The notes beneath the pieces were generated by a model. The model saw only the letters and a list, made by a program, of their open reading frames with translations, was not told the origin of the DNA and searched no databases. This document shows, piece by piece, positions 34,805-42,450 of a DNA stretch of 64,000 bases. Both the position numbers and the translations under genes were made by a program. The DNA is from Flagellimonas sp. HMM57. Lineage in GTDB: Bacteria; Bacteroidota; Bacteroidia; Flavobacteriales; Flavobacteriaceae. The DNA is taken from NCBI RefSeq assembly GCF_021390175.1, contig NZ_CP090004.1, positions 682,001 through 746,000 of the forward strand, written 5' to 3'. The stretch's first letter is position 1. Each line of letters opens with the position of its first letter.

Positions 34805-36055
34805 ATGAAACGAAAAGTACTTCTTTTATCCATCCTATACCTTTTTGTATCGGCATGCAGCAAGGACGACGATAAAGATACGGATAGCGGAGCGGACAAG
34901 AGCGACGCCAAGGAAATCACCTCGTTCTCCTTCTTGGCAAGCGACAACGATGGGCTTGCCGAAGATACGGCCGCCGTTATAGACGAGGGCGAAAAAACGG
35001 TAACCGTAACCCTGCCGTCCGACACGGTGGTAACTTCCCTCAGGCCCAACATAGAAGTTTCACAGGGCGCGACCATAGACCCCGAAAATAAGGTGGAGAC
35101 CGATTTTAGCGACACCGTGGAATATACCGTTACGGCGGAGGACGGCAGTACCGCCGTCTATAAGGTCAAAATCAATGTAGCGGGTTGGGATGTCGTAACT
35201 CCAGAAGCTGCATTTTTGGGGAGACGTGCTCATAGCACCGTTGTATTCGACGGTAAGCTGTGGGTCATGGGAGGATCTTATCGACTACCAATGTTCACAA
35301 TTGACACAGACGATGTCTGGTACAGTGAGGACGGGATTACTTGGACGGAGGCCACGGATGCGGCGGCCTTTGGCAGAAGAGGCGGAAGAGCTGACCATAC
35401 TTCCGTAACATTCGATGACAAGCTATGGGTCATTGGAGGACAAGGTGAAGGTACATTTAACGATGTTTGGTACAGTGAGGACGGGATTACCTGGACAGAG
35501 GCCACGGGTACAGCAGCCTTTAGCAAAAGAACTAATCATGGCGCTGTTGTATTCGATAATAAATTATGGGTCATAGGAGGGTATAATGGAGAATATAAAA
35601 ACGATGTCTGGTACAGTGAGGACGGGATTACCTGGACGGAGGCCACGGATACGGCGGCTTTTAGCGAAAGACGGTTTCATACCACCGTGGTATTTGATGA
35701 CAGGATATGGGTCATAGGAGGGTACGATGGAAATGATAGATTAAACGATGTCTGGTACAGTGAGGACGGGATTACCTGGACGGAGGCCACGGGTGCAGCT
35801 GCCTTTGGCGGAAGATATGAACACACTTCCGTTGTATTCGATGATAGGTTATGGGTCATAGGAGGGTACAATGGAGAATATAAAAACGATGTCTGGTACA
35901 GTGAGGACGGGATTACCTGGACGGAGGCCACGGGTGCAGCGGCATTTAGCAGAAGATATGACCACACTTCCGTTGTATTCGATGACAGGATATGGGTCAT
36001 TGGAGGGTACGACGGCGACGAATTAAACGATGTCTGGGCCTTTGGTATCGAATAA
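34805..36055 (+). CDS. Kelch-repeat lipoprotein 1 (six blades)
   Basis: 416 aa. Lipoprotein signal ends LFVSAC followed by Ser-Lys and an acidic stretch. Residues about 35-125 form a DUF5018-like beta domain (EITSFSFLASDNDGL, VEYTVTAEDGSTAVYKVKI). It is followed by six repeats of about 45 residues, each with HTSVVFDDKLWVIGGY, a variable loop, then NDVWYSEDGITWTEAT, predicted to close into a six-bladed propeller; the last blade ends NDVWAFGIE. It lacks the fibronectin-like domain of the two paralogs downstream. Surface-exposed binding is likely; the ligand is unknown. Blades 3 and 5 have nearly identical DNA. The N-terminal region is visibly richer in GC than neighbouring genes. Confidence 0.85.
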   Translation: MKRKVLLLSILYLFVSACSKDDDKDTDSGADKSDAKEITSFSFLASDNDGLAEDTAAVIDEGEKTVTVTLPSDTVVTSLRPNIEVSQGATIDPENKVETDFSDTVEYTVTAEDGSTAVYKVKINVAGWDVVTPEAAFLGRRAHSTVVFDGKLWVMGGSYRLPMFTIDTDDVWYSEDGITWTEATDAAAFGRRGGRADHTSVTFDDKLWVIGGQGEGTFNDVWYSEDGITWTEATGTAAFSKRTNHGAVVFDNKLWVIGGYNGEYKNDVWYSEDGITWTEATDTAAFSERRFHTTVVFDDRIWVIGGYDGNDRLNDVWYSEDGITWTEATGAAAFGGRYEHTSVVFDDRLWVIGGYNGEYKNDVWYSEDGITWTEATGAAAFSRRYDHTSVVFDDRIWVIGGYDGDELNDVWAFGIE

Positions 36056-36084
36056 AGATATGTTCCTTTGAACAATATAGCTAT

Positions 36085-36119
36085 AGCGCCCTTTGTCTTC
36101 GCAAGGGGCGCTTTTTTTT
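36085..36119 (+). terminator. Terminator after Kelch lipoprotein 1
   Basis: Stem AGCGCCC-TTTG with CAAG-GGGCGCT and loop TCTTCG-like, followed by eight T. A near copy follows the second paralog, so terminator and leader were duplicated with the gene. Confidence 0.88.
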
Positions 36120-36136
36120 GAGCCCGAGCAATGCCA

Positions 36137-36260
36137 TAGTGGAACATCCATACAAAAGGAAAAAGTACTTTTTGACAAATGGCTATGGTACCACGCCCAT
36201 TACTTTTGGACCAAAAAATAATATCCGCCATACCCTATGCCGGACCAAATCCTTATATCT
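36137..36260 (+). promoter_or_regulatory. Leader and promoter of the second Kelch lipoprotein gene
   Basis: Contains TTTTTGACAAA (about 36169-36179), a -7 element TACTTTTG (36201-36208, exact TAnnTTTG) and a leader hairpin at 36225-36243 (CCGCCAT / ATGCCGG, one mismatch). It is nearly identical over long stretches to the leader of the third paralog. Confidence 0.62.
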
Positions 36261-37859
36261 ATGAAACACAAAGTATTTCTTTTATTGATTCCCTACCTCC
36301 TTATCACCGCCTGTAGCAAGGACGATGATAACGATGGCAACACGGATAAGAGCACGGACAAGAGCAGCGCCAAGGAGATGGTCTCGTTCACCTTTCTGGC
36401 GAGCGATAACGATGAACTAAGCGAAGATGCAAAGGCCGTTCTGGACAAAGCGGAAAAGAAGGCCACCGTAACCCTGCCGTTCGGTACCCCCGTGACCTCG
36501 CTCAGGCCCGTTATTGAAGTTTCACAGGGCGCGACCATAGACCCTGCGGACAAAACGGACACGGACTTTAGCAGTGCCGTACGATATACCGTTACCGCAG
36601 AGGACGGCAGTACCGCCGTATATACGGTCAGTGTACTGGCGAATGCCAATGCCCTTCCGGGGGACTTTACATTGACAGCACCGGAAGAGGGCGCCACGGG
36701 AATATCCGTATTCCCTACCTTTGGCTGGGAGGCCGCAACGGACCCCGATGGCGATACCGTTACCTATGACCTATATCTGGGAACAGCTGAGGATGCATTA
36801 GAGCTGTATGCGGAGGACCTTGGTGACACCACCTACGAACCGAGCGAACGGTTGCTTACCTACCAGACCTATTATTGGCAAGTGGAGGCCCTAGATGATA
36901 AAGGCGGTACAACAAGCAGTGGTATCGGTGCCTTTACGGTCCAGGGATTGAACTTTGAAGCCGAAGCGGTAACCACCAATGCCGCATTTAGCGGGAGACG
37001 TAATCATACTTCCGTAACCTTCGATGGCAAGCTATGGGTCATTGGAGGGCTTCGCTCTAGCACTAATGGAACTCAATTTAACGACGTCTGGTACAGTGAG
37101 GATGGGACGACCTGGACAGAGGCCACGGATGCAGCGGCTTTTGGTGAAAGAGCCTTTCATACTTCCATAACGTTCGATGGCAAGCTATGGGTCATTGGAG
37201 GCCTTCGCTCTAATGGAACTCGATTGAACGACGTCTGGTACAGTGAGGATGGGACGACCTGGACAGAGGCCACGGATGAAGCAGCTTTCGGTGCAAGACA
37301 TAGTCATACTTCCGCGGTCTTCGATAACAAGCTATGGGTTATTGGAGGAAGTGCTACTTTCAGTAAATTCAACGATGTCTGGTACAGTGAGGACGGGGTA
37401 AACTGGACAGCCGCCACAGAGGAAGCGGCTTTTGTTGTAAGATCTCGTCATACTTCCGTAACCTTCGATGATAAGTTATGGATTATTGGAGGCTCTGGAA
37501 ATGATTTCGATAGCACATTTAACACATTAAACGATGTCTGGTACAGTGAGGATGGAGTGAGCTGGACAGCCGCCACACAGGAAGCGCGTTTTTTTCGAAG
37601 AGCTAATCATACTTCCGTAACGTTCGACGAAAAGCTATGGGTCATTGGAGGCTCTGGCAAGGACTTCGATAACACAATAAACGATGTCTGGTACAGTGAG
37701 GATGGGACCAACTGGACTCGGGCCACGAATACAGCGGCTTTTACAAAAAGATTCGGTCATACTTCCGCGGTCTTCGATGACAGGCTATGGGTCATTGGAG
37801 GGGAAGAAGAAAATGGAAATAACGAACTTAACGATGTCTGGGCCTTTGGTATCGAATAA
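36261..37859 (+). CDS. Kelch-repeat lipoprotein 2 (DUF5018-like, Fn3-like, six blades)
   Basis: 532 aa from the ATG at 36261, chosen over 36237 because it aligns with the starts of both paralogs, follows the conserved leader and opens directly on the signal MKHKVFLLLIPYLLITAC. After the Cys comes an acidic linker, a DUF5018-like domain (about 35-130), a fibronectin/PKD-like domain (about 132-235: FTLTAPEEGATGISVFPTFGW, TYQTYYWQVEALDDKGG) and six Kelch-like repeats (HTSVTFDGKLWVIGGL, NDVWYSEDGTTWTEAT), the last ending NDVWAFGIE. The loops between GG and NDVW differ most between blades. Probably surface-exposed; ligand unknown. Confidence 0.86.
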   Translation: MKHKVFLLLIPYLLITACSKDDDNDGNTDKSTDKSSAKEMVSFTFLASDNDELSEDAKAVLDKAEKKATVTLPFGTPVTSLRPVIEVSQGATIDPADKTDTDFSSAVRYTVTAEDGSTAVYTVSVLANANALPGDFTLTAPEEGATGISVFPTFGWEAATDPDGDTVTYDLYLGTAEDALELYAEDLGDTTYEPSERLLTYQTYYWQVEALDDKGGTTSSGIGAFTVQGLNFEAEAVTTNAAFSGRRNHTSVTFDGKLWVIGGLRSSTNGTQFNDVWYSEDGTTWTEATDAAAFGERAFHTSITFDGKLWVIGGLRSNGTRLNDVWYSEDGTTWTEATDEAAFGARHSHTSAVFDNKLWVIGGSATFSKFNDVWYSEDGVNWTAATEEAAFVVRSRHTSVTFDDKLWIIGGSGNDFDSTFNTLNDVWYSEDGVSWTAATQEARFFRRANHTSVTFDEKLWVIGGSGKDFDNTINDVWYSEDGTNWTRATNTAAFTKRFGHTSAVFDDRLWVIGGEEENGNNELNDVWAFGIE

Positions 37860-37888
37860 AGATATGTTCCTTGGAACAATATAGCTAT

Positions 37889-37926
37889 AGCGCCCCTTGT
37901 CTTCACAAGGGGCGCTTTTTTTGGAC
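37889..37926 (+). terminator. Terminator after Kelch lipoprotein 2
   Basis: Perfect stem AGCGCCCCTTG / CAAGGGGCGCT with loop TCTTCA and a run of seven T; nearly identical to the one at 36085. Confidence 0.9.
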
Positions 37927-37938
37927 CCGAGCAATGCC

Positions 37939-38062
37939 ATAGTGGAACATCCATACAAAAGGAAAAAGTACTTTTTGACAAACAGCCAAAATACCCGTCC
38001 ATTACTTTTATACCAAAAAATAATATCCGGCATACCCTATACCGGACCAAATCCTTGTACCT
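37939..38062 (+). promoter_or_regulatory. Leader and promoter of the third Kelch lipoprotein gene
   Basis: Copy of the leader at 36137. The -7 element is TACTTTTA (38003-38010), one base off consensus, and the leader hairpin is CCGGCATA / TATACCGG (38027-38045, one mismatch). Confidence 0.58.
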
Positions 38063-39610
38063 ATGAAACATAGAATACTTCTTTTATTGATTCCATACCT
38101 TTTTATCACCGCTTGTAGCAAGGACAATGATAATGATAGCGGCACCGACAAGAGCAGCGCCAAGGAAATGATATCCTTCACATTTCTGGAGAGCGACAAC
38201 GACGAACTCAGCGAAGATGCAAAGGCCGTTCTCGACAAAGCGGAAAAAAAGGCCACCGTGACCCTGCCGTTCGGCACCGCAGTGACCTCGCTCAGGCCCG
38301 TTATCGAAATCTCACAGGGCGCGACCATAGACCCCACAGACAAAACGGACACGGACTTTAGCAACGACGTACAATATACCATTACCGCAGAGGACGGCAG
38401 TACCGCAGTCTATACGGTCAGTGTAGCGGTGAATGGCAATACAAGTCCAGAGAACTTTACATTGACGGCACCGGAAAGGGACGCCACGGGAATATCCATA
38501 TTCCCCTCCTTTGTCTGGGAGGCCGCAACGGACCCCGATGGCGATACCCTTAGCTATAACCTGTACCTGGGAACGGAAGAGGACGCATTGGAACTGTACG
38601 CGGAGGACATCGGTGACACCACCTATGAACCGGGCGAGCGGTTGCTTACCTACCAGACCTATTATTGGCAGGTGGAGGCCCTGGATGGCAAGGGCGGTTC
38701 GACAAGGAGCAGTATCGCTGCCTTTACCGTTCAAGGACTGGACTTTGGGACAGAGGCGGTAACTACCGATGCCTCTTTTAGCCGGAGAAGGGATCATAGC
38801 ACTGTAACGTTCGATGGCAAGCTGTGGATTATTGGAGGAAGGTTTGGTGTAAGGGACAGATTAAGCGATGTCTGGTACAGTGAGGACGGAGCGAGCTGGA
38901 CACAGGCCACGGATGCAGCGCCCTTTGGTGAAAGACATGGTCATACTTCCGTAACCTTTGATGGCAAGCTATGGGTCATTGGAGGTTCTGATAGCAGTGG
39001 CAGATTAAACGATGTCTGGTACAGTGAGGACGGCGTGAACTGGACAGAGGCCACAGGGGCAGCGGCTTTTAGTGAAAGAGCCCTTCATACTTCCATAACG
39101 TTCGATGGCAAGCTATGGGTCATTGGAGGGCTTGGTGGAAATAGCCTCAACGACGTCTGGCACAGTGAGGATGGGGTGACTTGGACACAGGCCACGGATG
39201 CAGCAGCTTTTCGTGGAAGATACTCTCATACTTCCGTAGTGTTCGATGCTAAATTATGGGTCATTGGAGGGTTTGATGGAAATAGACTCAACGATGTCTG
39301 GCACAGTGAAGATGGAACGACCTGGACAGAGGCCAAAGGGACATCGCCTTTTGATGCAAGAAGTGGTCATACTTCCGTAACCTTTGATGACAAGTTATGG
39401 GTCATTGGAGGGCTTGGTATAGGAGGTGGCCGTTTAAATGATGTCTTATACAGTGAAGATGGGGCCACCTGGACAGAGGTCACGGATGCAGCGGCCTTTG
39501 TTGCAAGATTTGCTCATACTTCCATAACTTTCGATGACAGGTTATGGGTCATTGGAGGAGATGGTGGAATTGGCGGATTAAACGATGTCTGGGCCTTTGG
39601 CGCTGATTAA
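38063..39610 (+). CDS. Kelch-repeat lipoprotein 3 (DUF5018-like, Fn3-like, six blades)
   Basis: 515 aa. Signal MKHRILLLLIPYLFITAC, DUF5018-like domain (about 30-122), fibronectin-like domain (about 125-228, FTLTAPERDATGISIFPSFVW, TYQTYYWQVEALDGKGG) and six Kelch-like repeats. Closely related to the second paralog along its whole length; the N-terminal 220 residues are the most similar and the blade loops the least. Two blades have HSEDG in place of YSEDG, and the last ends NDVWAFGAD. Ligand and role are unknown. Ends the array; a strong terminator follows. Confidence 0.86.
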   Translation: MKHRILLLLIPYLFITACSKDNDNDSGTDKSSAKEMISFTFLESDNDELSEDAKAVLDKAEKKATVTLPFGTAVTSLRPVIEISQGATIDPTDKTDTDFSNDVQYTITAEDGSTAVYTVSVAVNGNTSPENFTLTAPERDATGISIFPSFVWEAATDPDGDTLSYNLYLGTEEDALELYAEDIGDTTYEPGERLLTYQTYYWQVEALDGKGGSTRSSIAAFTVQGLDFGTEAVTTDASFSRRRDHSTVTFDGKLWIIGGRFGVRDRLSDVWYSEDGASWTQATDAAPFGERHGHTSVTFDGKLWVIGGSDSSGRLNDVWYSEDGVNWTEATGAAAFSERALHTSITFDGKLWVIGGLGGNSLNDVWHSEDGVTWTQATDAAAFRGRYSHTSVVFDAKLWVIGGFDGNRLNDVWHSEDGTTWTEAKGTSPFDARSGHTSVTFDDKLWVIGGLGIGGGRLNDVLYSEDGATWTEVTDAAAFVARFAHTSITFDDRLWVIGGDGGIGGLNDVWAFGAD

Positions 39611-39640
39611 GTACCTGTAAAAGCTTCATTCTGGAAACAG

Positions 39641-39689
39641 AAAACCGGTAACAAAATTGAGTTTACTCAAAATTTCGTTACCGGTTTTT
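39641..39689 (+). terminator. Terminator after Kelch lipoprotein 3
   Basis: AAAACCGGTAAC... pairs with ...GTTACCGGTTTTT through a long stem including AAATTGAGT/ACTCAAAATTT, ending in TTTTT. It is unlike the terminators of the other two paralogs, so the duplicated unit ends before it. Confidence 0.85.
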
Positions 39690-39698
39690 CCATGTACT

Positions 39699-39716
39699 CG
39701 TGACCACGGTAGGATT
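39699..39716 (-). repeat. Partial copy of the tRNA-Arg 3' end
   Basis: The 18 bases CGTGACCACGGTAGGATT are identical to 39812-39829, the 3' end of the tRNA-Arg gene, 113 bp away. Such a copy of a tRNA 3' end is the usual scar of integration at a tRNA gene. Confidence 0.75.
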
Positions 39717-39752
39717 TTCTCGGAACATCCTTACAAAGCTCCGCTTTGAAAA

Positions 39753-39805
39753 TAGTTCAAATAAAAAAACGCTCAAGCAAGCTTGGCGTTTTTTTATTTG
39801 AACTA
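39753..39805. terminator. Bidirectional hairpin between tRNA-Arg and its partial copy
   Basis: Long inverted repeat TAGTTCAAATAAAAAAACGC with GCGTTTTTTTATTTGAACTA enclosing CAAGC-AA-GCTTG. On the minus strand it follows the 3' end of the tRNA and ends in T-rich sequence; it works as a terminator in either direction. Confidence 0.85.
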
Positions 39806-39813
39806 CTTATTCG

Positions 39814-39887
39814 TGACCACGGTAGGATTCAAACCTACGACCGCTGGAGCCGAAATCCAGTGCTCTATTCAGCTGAGCTACGTGGCC
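39814..39887 (-). tRNA. tRNA-Arg (anticodon TCG)
   Basis: Read on the minus strand: acceptor GGCCACG pairs with CGTGGTC (one G-T), D arm GCTC...GAGC, anticodon arm CTGGA-TTTCGGC-TCCAG with anticodon TCG (codon CGA), five-base variable loop, T arm GTAGG-TTTGAAT-CCTAC, discriminator A. The CCA end is not encoded. Codon identity Arg from the standard code. Confidence 0.93.
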
Positions 39888-39897
39888 TTATAATACA

Positions 39898-40350
39898 TCA
39901 AGAACTCAATTTAGCTTTTACAATATTGGAAATCGTCTTTCCATCAGCTTGTCCTGCCAATTCTTTGGAAACGATTCCCATTACTTTTCCCATATCCTGC
40001 ATTCCAGAGGCACCAACACTATCAATGGTTTGAACGACTACCTTTTCTATTTCCGATTCGGTAAGCTGTTCTGGTAAAAACTTTTCAATAACGGCTACCT
40101 GCTCTAGCTCTGGAGCAGCCAAATCTTCCCTGCCTTGTTCCGTAAAAATAGCGGCACTATCTTTTCGTTGCTTGACCAACTTCTGTACTATTTTCACTTC
40201 ATCCTCCTCAGTAAGCGCTCCTCCCCCGCCTTTATCGGTCTTTGCGAGCAGAATTGCAGATTTAATGGCCCGCAATGATTCCAATGCAACGGTATCCTTA
40301 GCTTTCATTGCGGCTTTCATTTCTGTCATTACTTGTTCCTGCAAACTCAT
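39898..40350 (-). CDS. GatB/YqeY domain protein
   Basis: 150 aa from the ATG at 40350. The frame opens further upstream, but this start begins the conserved MSLQEQVMTEMKAAMKAKD and lies after the ftsZ terminator hairpin, so it is preferred. Family marks are LESLRAIKSAILLAKTDKGG, LVKQRKDSAAIFTEQGREDLA, FLPEQLTESEIE and GKVMGIVSKELAGQADGKTISNIVK. YqeY proteins resemble the tRNA-binding tail of the GatB amidotransferase subunit; their exact role is not established. Cytoplasmic. Commonly located next to ftsZ in Flavobacteriia. Confidence 0.92.
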   Translation of the reverse strand: MSLQEQVMTEMKAAMKAKDTVALESLRAIKSAILLAKTDKGGGGALTEEDEVKIVQKLVKQRKDSAAIFTEQGREDLAAPELEQVAVIEKFLPEQLTESEIEKVVVQTIDSVGASGMQDMGKVMGIVSKELAGQADGKTISNIVKAKLSS

Positions 40351-40374
40351 GTTCTCTATATTTTGGGCTGCGAA

Positions 40375-40412
40375 GATAAAAAATAAACCCGAAAGTCTCT
40401 TAACTTCCGGGC
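40375..40412 (-). terminator. Terminator of the dcw cluster after ftsZ
   Basis: On the minus strand CCCGGAAGT pairs with ACTTTCGGG around loop TAAGAG, followed by TTTATTTTTTAT. It lies 40 bp after the ftsZ stop and before the chosen yqeY start. Confidence 0.8.
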
Positions 40413-40452
40413 TTAAGCTTTCCATTTAAAATGGGCTAAAATTTAAACACTA

Positions 40453-42408
40453 CTAATCAACATTGTCGTGCAAAAAAGAGTTATTGGAGCGTAACTGCAA
40501 ATCTTCGTTACTGTCCTCACTCAATGTTGTTCTCGATACTTTTTGTTCTTTCGGTGCATCGTTTAAATCAACACCCTGTCTTTTGTAAGCAGGTTGTTTT
40601 TCTATTTCGTCGATACTGTTCCTGTTATTCTGGAATTTATAGTTGAAACTTTTGAGTTTCTTTCTACGCTCATCGGCACGTTCTTTTAGCAAATCGTTGA
40701 TAGAGCTATTGAAAGGATCAACAGTATTTTCAGTAGAATTTTCTCCACCAGTGGAAGCTTCTGGCGTTACGGTTTTCTTTTCAAAGGCCAATTCTTCCTC
40801 AACAACTTTGGCCTCTTTTGTTTTTACCGCGGATTGGGCACTGGTCAATTTAGTCTCCAGTTCCATGTATTCTTCTAAATTGTAACGTGTTTCACCCTCT
40901 TTATGCAAATCTGTGGCTGGGCTTACTTCTTCATATTCATTGACATTGACTTCGTTAATAGTATCGTCCAAATCAAATGTAATGGTATGCTCTTTCTCTT
41001 CTTCATTGGTATTAAGGGGCATATCAAAAGTCAAGGCAAATTGATCTTCGGCAGCTTTTGCGGAAACTACTTCGGGATCGATCACTTCAATATCTTGAAG
41101 TATTTTTTTGGTCTCTACGATAATAAAGTCCTCGTCGATATTCTCCGGAACAACTTCTTCATAAAAAACATTGAAATTTCTTATGTAACTCGTTGTTGGG
41201 ATTAAATCAGTTTCCTTAACTGAAGCCTGTGGAGTTTGCTCTTCCACTTCCTCCATTTCCAACGTATGTTTTACAATTTTTGGTTCTTGTTCCACTACTG
41301 GCTTTTCAATTTCAACCCGTTTAATGGATGTAGTTTCCGGCGCAAGCTCTTGCTCTGCTGTTTGCTCATCTTCCAACGTGTAAAAGACCTTTTTCGTTTC
41401 CGTGTTTACGATATCGTCTTGCTGATCTATATTAAAACCGGTCGCGATTACGGTAACGGCAATAGCATCTCCTAGATCTTCATCCTCACCTACACCCATG
41501 ATGATGTTAGCGCCATGGCCAGCTTCAATCTGAATGTAATCATTGATCTCTCCTATTTCATCAATGGTAATTTCCTGCGTACCCGAAACAATAAGCAGCA
41601 ATACATTCTTGGCTCCATTGATCTTATTGTCGTTCAACAATGGCGAATCCAGTGCTTTCATAATGGCTTCTCCCGCTCTCGCCGAACCTGAAGCCGTAGA
41701 TGAACCCATTATCGCCGTACCACTGTTTGAAAGTACGGTTTTTGCATCCCTGAGGTCAATATTTTGGGTATAGTGATGTGTAATGACCTCTGCAATACCT
41801 CTTGCAGCAGTTGCCAAGACTTCATCTGCTTTTGAGAAACCTGCTTTAAAACCAAGATTACCGTAAACGTCCCGTAGCTTGTTGTTGTTTATGACAATCA
41901 GTGAATCTACATTGGAACGTAATTTTTCTATACCTATTTGGGCTTGCTTGTTTCGCATGGCACCTTCAAATTGAAAGGGAATGGTAACGATGCCTACCGT
42001 TAGAACGTCCATTTCCCTAGCAATTTTTGCAATTACCGGAGCTGCACCTGTTCCGGTACCACCACCCATACCGGCAGTTATGAACACCATCTTTGTGGTA
42101 TGCTCCATCATGGTCTTTAATTCTTCCATACTTTCCAAGGCGGCCTGTTCTCCAACTTCTGGATTTGCACCTGCTCCAAGTCCTTCGGTAAGTGATACGC
42201 CCAACTGAATTTTATTGGGAACAGGGCTGTTTTGCAAGGCTTGTGAATCCGTATTACAGATTACGAAATCCACTCCATTTATGCCGGCTTGGAACATGTG
42301 GTTGATAGCATTGCTACCTCCACCGCCAACACCTATTACTTTTATTACGTTGCTCTTGTTCTTGGGTAGGTCAAAAGCGATATTATCAAATTCGGTGCTC
42401 TTACTCAT
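40453..42408 (-). CDS. ftsZ: Cell division GTPase FtsZ
   Basis: 651 aa. The tubulin-like core (about 15-330) shows VIGVGGGGSNAINHM, FVICNTDSQAL, the GTP loop TAGMGGGTGTGAAP, and NNNKLRDVYGNLGF. A very long acidic, low-complexity tail (about 335-650) follows, and a short conserved end (SNNSFLHDNVD). Bacteroidota FtsZ proteins carry such long tails. FtsZ forms the Z ring at midcell. It is the last gene of the dcw cluster, 42 bp after ftsA, with a terminator behind it. Confidence 0.98.
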   Translation of the reverse strand: MSKSTEFDNIAFDLPKNKSNVIKVIGVGGGGSNAINHMFQAGINGVDFVICNTDSQALQNSPVPNKIQLGVSLTEGLGAGANPEVGEQAALESMEELKTMMEHTTKMVFITAGMGGGTGTGAAPVIAKIAREMDVLTVGIVTIPFQFEGAMRNKQAQIGIEKLRSNVDSLIVINNNKLRDVYGNLGFKAGFSKADEVLATAARGIAEVITHHYTQNIDLRDAKTVLSNSGTAIMGSSTASGSARAGEAIMKALDSPLLNDNKINGAKNVLLLIVSGTQEITIDEIGEINDYIQIEAGHGANIIMGVGEDEDLGDAIAVTVIATGFNIDQQDDIVNTETKKVFYTLEDEQTAEQELAPETTSIKRVEIEKPVVEQEPKIVKHTLEMEEVEEQTPQASVKETDLIPTTSYIRNFNVFYEEVVPENIDEDFIIVETKKILQDIEVIDPEVVSAKAAEDQFALTFDMPLNTNEEEKEHTITFDLDDTINEVNVNEYEEVSPATDLHKEGETRYNLEEYMELETKLTSAQSAVKTKEAKVVEEELAFEKKTVTPEASTGGENSTENTVDPFNSSINDLLKERADERRKKLKSFNYKFQNNRNSIDEIEKQPAYKRQGVDLNDAPKEQKVSRTTLSEDSNEDLQLRSNNSFLHDNVD

Positions 42409-42450
42409 GATTCTTTTTGTTACTTATTAGGGTATGCTTTTTTGGGGGCT

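Noticed and set aside
35677..36231. Open frame of 184 codons on the minus strand
   Set aside because: It is antisense to the Kelch blades; its apparent repeats are only the reverse reading of the coding repeats, and it crosses the terminator at 36085.
38312..38797. Open frame of 161 codons on the minus strand
   Set aside because: Antisense to the Fn3-like domain of the third Kelch gene; openness follows from the GC-rich codon use there.
35300..39580. Regularly spaced direct repeats resembling a CRISPR-like array
   Set aside because: The period is about 135-160 bp, in frame with codons, and encodes Kelch-like blades; no cas genes are present.
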